NCBI GenBank assembly: GCA_025938055.1
Contig: JAICQC010000243.1
Coordinates: 1-7,189, forward strand
Reading direction: 5' to 3'
From: Anaerolineales bacterium
Lineage (GTDB): Bacteria; Chloroflexota; Anaerolineae; Anaerolineales; Villigracilaceae
Length of the DNA stretch: 7,189 nt
Position numbers and translations under genes: made by a program. The number at the start of each line of letters is the position of its first letter. The first letter of the stretch is position 1. Positions 1-4,457 of this stretch are shown piece after piece. The notes under the pieces are model-generated. The model was given only the letters and a program-made list of their open reading frames with translations, did no database searches and had not been told where the DNA came from.

Positions 1-635
1 TCCCGCTCCTGTTCAAGAACTCAATGCTGATTGCCGGACTGGGAACATTTGGCGCCGTGCTTTCCTCTGTCCTTGTGGCGTATGGCTTCGCGCGCTTCGA
101 TTTCCGCGGCAAGAATCTCCTGTTTATGATCCTGATCGCTACGATCATCCTGCCAGTACAGGCGACGCTGATCCCCACCTATTTAGTATTTGCCCGCCTG
201 GGCTGGACCAACACGCTGCTGCCTCTCATCGTCCCGCACTTCTTTGCGAATGGCTACAACGTGTTCCTGCTGCGCCAGTACTTCATGCAGATCCCGCGCG
301 AGCTGGATGAAGCTGCCATGATCGACGGTGCCAACCCTTTGCAGGTCCTGTTCCAGGTGATCATTCCTCAATCCATCCCGGCGATTACCGCGGTTTCGCT
401 GTTTCACTTCTTCTTTGCCTGGAACGACTTCTTCACTCCGCTGGTCTATCTGGCATCCAGCCCGGAACTGTGGCCGCTTTCGGTCGGCTTGCAGAAGTTC
501 AACGCCTTATATGGAAGGCTTCCCAACCTGATCCAGACCGGCGCTCTGATCACCCTCGTATTACCTGTCACAATCTTTTTCTTCGCCCAGCGCATCTTCA
601 TGCAGGGGATCGTTTTCACCGGCGTGGAGAAGTAA
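1..635 (+). CDS. Sugar ABC transporter permease, MalG type (5' truncated)
   Basis: This is the inner-membrane subunit of a carbohydrate ABC importer of the binding-protein-dependent transport family. The window cuts off its start: the frame is already open at position 3 and the first internal ATG (position 24) lies inside a membrane segment, so it is not the real start. About 210 residues remain of a family usually near 270-300. The sequence shows several hydrophobic segments and the cytoplasmic EAA loop that docks onto the ATPase subunit (visible residues E103-A104-A105, G109, then IIP at 120-122). The segment AWNDFF, with a hydrophobic C-terminal span and a short VEK tail, is typical of MalG-like permeases. 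The partner permease, binding protein and probably the ATPase gene would lie upstream or elsewhere. Substrate cannot be read from this subunit; the downstream glucanase and phosphorylase suggest a beta-glucan oligosaccharide. Confidence 0.95.
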   Translation, partial: PLLFKNSMLIAGLGTFGAVLSSVLVAYGFARFDFRGKNLLFMILIATIILPVQATLIPTYLVFARLGWTNTLLPLIVPHFFANGYNVFLLRQYFMQIPRELDEAAMIDGANPLQVLFQVIIPQSIPAITAVSLFHFFFAWNDFFTPLVYLASSPELWPLSVGLQKFNALYGRLPNLIQTGALITLVLPVTIFFFAQRIFMQGIVFTGVEK

Positions 636-657
636 CGCATCGAGAATTCCATCCATG

Positions 658-671
658 AAAACCCAGGTTTT
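658..671. repeat. 14-bp palindrome AAAACC-CA-GGTTTT
   Basis: Two perfect 6-bp arms are separated by 2 bp, 22 nt after the permease stop codon. A further CCAT (653-656) and ATGG (676-679) pair flanks it off-register. The short centre fits a protein-binding site better than an RNA hairpin, and no T-run follows, so it is not a standard terminator. The centre lacks the CG step usual in LacI/GalR operators. Confidence 0.4.
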
Positions 672-689
672 GCAAATGGCGAAAGACAC

Positions 690-730
690 GGGTGATCGAC
701 GGATTGTCCGGCGCAATCGAAAGCCCACCC
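690..730. repeat. Nested inverted repeat GGGTG-N7-GATTG-N7-CAATC-N7-CACCC
   Basis: Two pairs of 5-bp arms share one centre of symmetry at position 710: GGGTG (690-694) with CACCC (726-730), and GATTG (702-706) with CAATC (714-718). All three spacers are 7 bp. One further pair (697/723) also matches. It could be an operator with two half-site pairs, or a weak RNA stem with a symmetric internal loop. No T-run follows, so it does not look like a terminator. Confidence 0.35.
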
Positions 731-767
731 AACTCGATCACAACACTTTTCGTTTCCTGAAATATAT

Positions 768-800
768 TTGACTCTACAGAAGTCATGTATCGCCTATATC
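768..800 (+). promoter_or_regulatory. Weak candidate promoter/operator upstream of GH16
   Basis: TTGACT (768-773) resembles a -35 hexamer and follows the AT-rich palindrome AAATATATTT (760-769). The best -10-like hexamers, CTATAT and TATATC (794-800), sit about 20-21 bp downstream, longer than the usual 16-18 bp, so a sigma-70 type promoter is only weakly supported. The same block contains the inverted repeat TGACT-N7-AGTCA (769-785), which would overlap RNA polymerase contacts if this is a promoter. Confidence 0.25.
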
Positions 801-822
801 AAATGCAGTCCATTGGAGTCCC

Positions 823-1632
823 ATGCCCTCGACCGATGAATCTGACATCCTGTTCTTTGACGATTTTTCCTCCGACTCTTTGGACCGTTCCAAATGGAAT
901 GTAGAGATTACCGGACCCGTCTACAACAACGAACAGCAAGCCTATATTGATTCACCCGAGACGATTTACACGGCAGAAAGTGATGACACAGCTGACGATG
1001 TAAACGGGGTGCTCGTCATCCACCCGCGCTACTGTCCGGGGTTCGTGACGCCAGAGGGAAACACTTTCGACTTTATCTCCGGGCGCATCAACACGTTGGG
1101 CAAGGTGGATTTCATCTACGGAAGCGTCGCCGCCCGCATGAAGCTTCCTGCCGGAACGGGTCTATGGCCCGCATTTTGGTCGATGGGATCCTTCATGCCG
1201 TGGCCCGACAATGGCGAGATCGACATCATGGAAAATGTCGGAGAGCAGGACTGGACCGGTGTAGCCATCCATGGTCCCGGCTATTTCGGTGAAACGCCGC
1301 TCGTCAACAAGAAGTATTTCCCGCAGGACAACGATGTTACATCCTGGCACACATATTCGGTTGATTGGACAACAGATTGCCTTTTGTTCAGAATCGATGG
1401 TGAACTGATCTACCGCGTCACACGCGGTATGGTCGAGCAATTCGGTCCATGGGCATTCGACAACCCAAAGCACATCCTCCTCAATTGCGCGCTTGGCGGC
1501 GCGTATCCTCTCAAGATCAACGGGATCCAATCTCCGTATCTGGGCATGGCAGAGTCCACAGTTCAGTTGATCAAAGAGGATCGCGCCAGAGTTCAGGTCG
1601 ATTGGGTGCGAGTAACGAAGATAAAAGACTGA
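823..1632 (+). CDS. GH16 endo-beta-1,3-glucanase (laminarinase-like), no signal peptide
   Basis: This 269-residue protein is a single glycoside hydrolase family 16 beta-jelly-roll domain, predicted to cleave internal beta-1,3 (or mixed-linkage) glucan bonds with retention. The catalytic motif is E132-I-D134-I-M-E137: the first Glu is the expected nucleophile and the last the acid/base. The extra Met before the final Glu is the laminarinase-type motif rather than the shorter lichenase type. The substrate-cleft segment GLWPAFWSMG (about 116-125) and the closing strand VQVDWVRV are also typical. The ATG at 823 has a GGAG at 815-818. The frame upstream meets a stop at 769-771 with no other start codon between, so a secretion signal cannot be added. 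The domain begins almost at residue 8, with no binding module. The enzyme therefore appears cytoplasmic and would act on imported oligosaccharides. It lies just before the phosphorylase gene and is probably co-transcribed with it. Confidence 0.93.
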   Translation: MPSTDESDILFFDDFSSDSLDRSKWNVEITGPVYNNEQQAYIDSPETIYTAESDDTADDVNGVLVIHPRYCPGFVTPEGNTFDFISGRINTLGKVDFIYGSVAARMKLPAGTGLWPAFWSMGSFMPWPDNGEIDIMENVGEQDWTGVAIHGPGYFGETPLVNKKYFPQDNDVTSWHTYSVDWTTDCLLFRIDGELIYRVTRGMVEQFGPWAFDNPKHILLNCALGGAYPLKINGIQSPYLGMAESTVQLIKEDRARVQVDWVRVTKIKD

Positions 1633-1648
1633 TCTTTTGGATATGTAT

Positions 1649-4384
1649 ATGACAACCGGCTGGGAGTTCATCGATTCACAGGGCACGTTCAGGCTGCCCA
1701 ACCCGCATCGCAACAGCTATCTTTACTTTCCACTGGTAAACGAAGCTGGCATGATGTCATCGGTGACCCCCACGCTTCACGGCGACGCGAAAACTGACCA
1801 GAATACCTTCCTCCTGTCGCCTGCTTCCGCGGAAGATCTGCACAACAGTCGCGCCACGCGGAATTTCTGGCTGCGGATCAACGAGACGTATGTCTGGTCA
1901 GCAACAGGGAATAGTGCCGAGCAGACCACTCGGAGTCTGTCCCAGGATGCGGACGAGGCGAGTCTCACCGCCGGTCTTCTCTGGCAGACCGTTGAGCGCA
2001 GGCATCCCACAATCAACATACGGGCAAAGATCACCAGCTTCGTCCCAATCGGGATGGATCGCGTTGAGCTAATGCGCGTCACGCTGCGAAACAGTGGCGA
2101 GCAGTCACTGCTGTTAACCCCCACTGCCGCCATACCGATCTACGGGCGTTCCGCCGATAACCTGCGCGATCACCGCCACGTGACATCCCTCCTACAGCGC
2201 ACCCGATGTCATCGCAAAGGTGTCCTTGTGCGGGCGACCCTTTCCTTCGACGAGCGCGGGCACACCCTGAACCAGACGACATATGCCGTGCTGGGCACAG
2301 AGGCGGATGGAACCGCGCCAGTCGGCTTCTTTGCCGACGTGGAATCCTTCGTCGGTGAAGGCGGCACGCTCGACTGGCCCGAGGCAGTGATCGCCAACAA
2401 GATGGTCACACAGGTCGCGGGTGGGCGGAGCGAAGGCTATGAGTCGCTTGGGGGAATCCGCTTCCGGGATATGGAGCTGGCTCCCGGCGCGGAAAGGTCC
2501 TATATTCTCATTCTGGGCATTTTGCAGGAAGGCGAGAATCCGGAAGGATTATTGAAGCGCTTTGGCTCTGCGGATCGATTTGGCGAGGAGCTTCAAAAAA
2601 CAAAATCGTACTGGTACGAGAAACTTTCAGCACTCCGCTTTGGGACAAACGACGCGCAGTTCGATGCCTGGCTGCAATGGGTAACCTTACAGCCCATGTT
2701 GCGGCGATTGATGGGTAATTCCTTCCTGCCTTATCATGATTATGGACGGGGAGGGCGCGGCTGGCGCGACCTGTGGCAGGATAGTCTGGCGCTGCTGATC
2801 ATGGAGCGCAGAGATATCAGTGAGTTGCTGCTAGGGAACTTTGCCGGCGTACGCGCAGACGGTTCCAATGCTACGATCATTGGCTCGAAGCCCGGTGAAT
2901 TCAAAGCCGACCGCAACAACATCTCGCGTGTCTGGATGGACCATGGCGCCTGGCCGCTGCTGACAACAAAATTGTATATCGATCAGACCGGCGATCTGAA
3001 ATTCCTGCTGCGCAAGCAGGTTTATTTCAAGGACCAATTTGCTCACCGCTCCCACCAGATCGACACCGCATGGACGCCCGAGCAGGGTATACAACTCAAA
3101 ACGAAAACAGGCAGGGTCTATCAAGGCACGATCCTCGAACACTTGTTAATTCAGCATCTAACCGCATTCTTCAATGTCGGTGAACATAATATCCTTTTGC
3201 TCGAAGGTGCAGACTGGAACGATGCTCTTGACATGGCTGGCACCCGCGGCGAGAGTGTGGCATTTTCCGCGCTGTATGCCGGGAACCTGCAGCTACTGGC
3301 GGAACTTTGTTGTGCTCTACACAAAGCCGGGATACGAGAGGTGTCCTTTGCAGCAGAGTTGGGATTGTTGCTTGACAATACTGAGCAACCAACTGACTTG
3401 GGCTCGGTCAGCGCAAAGCGAGAACGGTTGGGACGTTATTTCGATGCCACTTGCCATTCCCTGTCTGGAGAGAAAATCCGTGTCCCGCTCACGGCTCTGG
3501 CACATGACCTGGAGCGCAAAGCTGGCTGGCTAAGGGAGCACATCCGCAGCAGTGAGTGGATTCGAAATGGCAGTGAGATCGGCTGGTTCAACGGTTATTA
3601 TGACGATGACGGCCAACCTGTGGAAGGTTTGCGCGCCAGCGGACTGCGCATGACCCTCACCGGACAGGTCTTCACGCTGATGTGCGGCATCGCAACGGAT
3701 GAGCAGGCAAGAAGCATCGTCTGCGCAGTGGATAAATATCTCTACGATGAGATCCTGGGCGGGTATCGGCTGAACACTAATTTCGGGACGTTGATGTTGA
3801 ATCTGGGGCGCGCCTTTGGGTTTGCCTACGGGCATAAGGAAAACGGGGCGATGTTCAACCACATGACAGTGATGTACGCCAATGCCCTGTATAAGCGCGG
3901 CCTGGTCGAGGAAGGCTGGAAGGTGCTGGAGGGGATCTATCGCCAGAGCCGCAACTTCGAGCGCAGTCGTATGTATCCGGGCATCCCCGAATATTTCAAT
4001 GAACGCGGGCGCGGCATGTACACATATTTGACAGGTTCCGCTTCTTGGTATCTACTGACCATGTTGACCGAGGTATACGGCATCAAAGGGGAGTTAGGCG
4101 ATCTGGTGATCGAGCCCAAACTGACAGCGCGCCAGTTTGACGCGGACGGGCAGTGCAGGGTCAGTACGCTGTTTGCGGGAAAACCCGTGGAGGTCAACTT
4201 CGAGAATCCCGAGCAGTTGGAATACGGGCAGTATTGCATTGGGAAAATTAAGATCAATGGGAACGTAATCCCGATTGAAACTCAGCAGCATCGTGCAGTC
4301 ATTCAGCGTGAGAGGCTCGCCGCGCTTTCGGATCCTGCTTATATCACGGTCAGGTTAACGGGGATTCAGCAACCCGAAAGCTAA
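1649..4384 (+). CDS. GH94 glycoside phosphorylase, probable laminaribiose (beta-1,3-glucoside) phosphorylase
   Basis: This 911-residue enzyme belongs to glycoside hydrolase family 94, inverting phosphorylases that split beta-glucosides with inorganic phosphate to give alpha-glucose 1-phosphate. The N-terminal third is the beta-sandwich; the catalytic (alpha/alpha)6 barrel follows. Family signatures are GGRGWRDLWQD (about 368-378), RVWMDHGAW, DWND at 522-525 carrying the catalytic general-acid Asp (D522), and GAMFNH ending at H738, the expected phosphate-contact region. The opening region (SYLYFPL, GMMSSVTP, LHNSRATRNFW) resembles, from memory, laminaribiose phosphorylases more than cellobiose phosphorylases, and length near 900 fits that group. 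Cellobiose or longer beta-glucan substrates remain possible. Starts at TTG 1637, ATG 1643 and ATG 1649 are all in frame; 1649 is preferred because GGA at 1639-1641 is 7 nt upstream. No signal peptide is seen, as expected for phosphorolysis in the cytoplasm. It follows the GH16 gene by 16 nt, so the two are likely an operon. Confidence 0.9.
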   Translation: MTTGWEFIDSQGTFRLPNPHRNSYLYFPLVNEAGMMSSVTPTLHGDAKTDQNTFLLSPASAEDLHNSRATRNFWLRINETYVWSATGNSAEQTTRSLSQDADEASLTAGLLWQTVERRHPTINIRAKITSFVPIGMDRVELMRVTLRNSGEQSLLLTPTAAIPIYGRSADNLRDHRHVTSLLQRTRCHRKGVLVRATLSFDERGHTLNQTTYAVLGTEADGTAPVGFFADVESFVGEGGTLDWPEAVIANKMVTQVAGGRSEGYESLGGIRFRDMELAPGAERSYILILGILQEGENPEGLLKRFGSADRFGEELQKTKSYWYEKLSALRFGTNDAQFDAWLQWVTLQPMLRRLMGNSFLPYHDYGRGGRGWRDLWQDSLALLIMERRDISELLLGNFAGVRADGSNATIIGSKPGEFKADRNNISRVWMDHGAWPLLTTKLYIDQTGDLKFLLRKQVYFKDQFAHRSHQIDTAWTPEQGIQLKTKTGRVYQGTILEHLLIQHLTAFFNVGEHNILLLEGADWNDALDMAGTRGESVAFSALYAGNLQLLAELCCALHKAGIREVSFAAELGLLLDNTEQPTDLGSVSAKRERLGRYFDATCHSLSGEKIRVPLTALAHDLERKAGWLREHIRSSEWIRNGSEIGWFNGYYDDDGQPVEGLRASGLRMTLTGQVFTLMCGIATDEQARSIVCAVDKYLYDEILGGYRLNTNFGTLMLNLGRAFGFAYGHKENGAMFNHMTVMYANALYKRGLVEEGWKVLEGIYRQSRNFERSRMYPGIPEYFNERGRGMYTYLTGSASWYLLTMLTEVYGIKGELGDLVIEPKLTARQFDADGQCRVSTLFAGKPVEVNFENPEQLEYGQYCIGKIKINGNVIPIETQQHRAVIQRERLAALSDPAYITVRLTGIQQPES

Positions 4385-4392
4385 ATGCTTTC
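4376..4392 (+). terminator. Small hairpin spanning the GH94 stop codon (weak terminator candidate)
   Basis: GAAAGC (4376-4381) and GCTTTC (4387-4392) form a perfect 6-bp stem with a 5-nt loop, and the TAA stop lies in the loop. There is no downstream T-run; the following bases are A-rich. It may stabilise the 3' end or pause polymerase, but it is not a standard intrinsic terminator, so read-through into the regulator gene is plausible. Confidence 0.25.
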
Positions 4393-4393
4393 C

Positions 4394-4444
4394 TAACCAA
4401 ATAAAAATCTCAGTTGCTTCCAGGGGGCGTTATAATTTTGGTTA
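4394..4444. promoter_or_regulatory. Inverted repeat TAACCAAA-N35-TTTGGTTA bracketing the regulator promoter
   Basis: Two perfect 8-bp inverted half-sites lie at 4394-4401 and 4437-4444. Their centres are 43 bp apart, close to four DNA turns, and the TATAAT hexamer sits between them. The right copy covers the expected transcription start; the left would lie near -45. This layout fits an operator pair for a dimeric or half-site-binding regulator acting on the downstream gene. A long-loop RNA stem is the alternative but would be weak. Confidence 0.45.
4408..4436 (+). promoter_or_regulatory. Candidate promoter for the sensor kinase gene
   Basis: A perfect TATAAT is at 4431-4436. A 17-bp spacer places the -35 at 4408-4413 (TCTCAG), which is a poor match to TTGACA, and there is no TG extended -10 just before the hexamer. 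The predicted start near 4443 leaves a leader of about 15 nt before the ATG, enough for the GAAG at 4447-4450. A weak -35 would fit a promoter that needs an activator. Confidence 0.5.
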
Positions 4445-4457
4445 ATGAAGATCCATT

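Larger units (their letters stand above)
636..822 (+). other. Intergenic region between permease and GH16 genes
   Basis: This 187-bp gap has no convincing gene. It contains three inverted-repeat structures (658-671, 690-730, 769-785) and an AT-rich block with a TTGACT hexamer close to the glucanase start. No GC-rich hairpin followed by a T-run is visible, so there is no clear intrinsic terminator after the permease. The gap could carry an internal promoter or operator for the two enzyme genes, or be a spacer within one long transcript. A 38-codon open frame (655-771) is present but looks fortuitous. Confidence 0.6.

Noticed and set aside
655..771. 38-codon open frame starting MKTQVLQMAKD in the permease-GH16 gap
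   Set aside because: There is no good ribosome binding site, no recognisable domain, and it overlaps several inverted repeats. A frame this short is expected by chance. Conservation in relatives would be needed to revive it.
1162..1713. 183-codon minus-strand open frame opposite the GH16 gene
   Set aside because: It lies antisense to the catalytic core of a clear GH16 gene and has no recognisable domain; it is a shadow frame.
3174..3533. 119-codon plus-strand frame inside the GH94 gene
   Set aside because: It sits in another frame across the conserved DWND region of GH94 and resembles no known protein.
4376..4444. Intrinsic terminator between the phosphorylase and regulator genes
   Set aside because: The 6-bp hairpin at the stop codon lacks a T-run, and the long-loop 8-bp repeat is followed by ATGAAG. 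Neither has the standard form.
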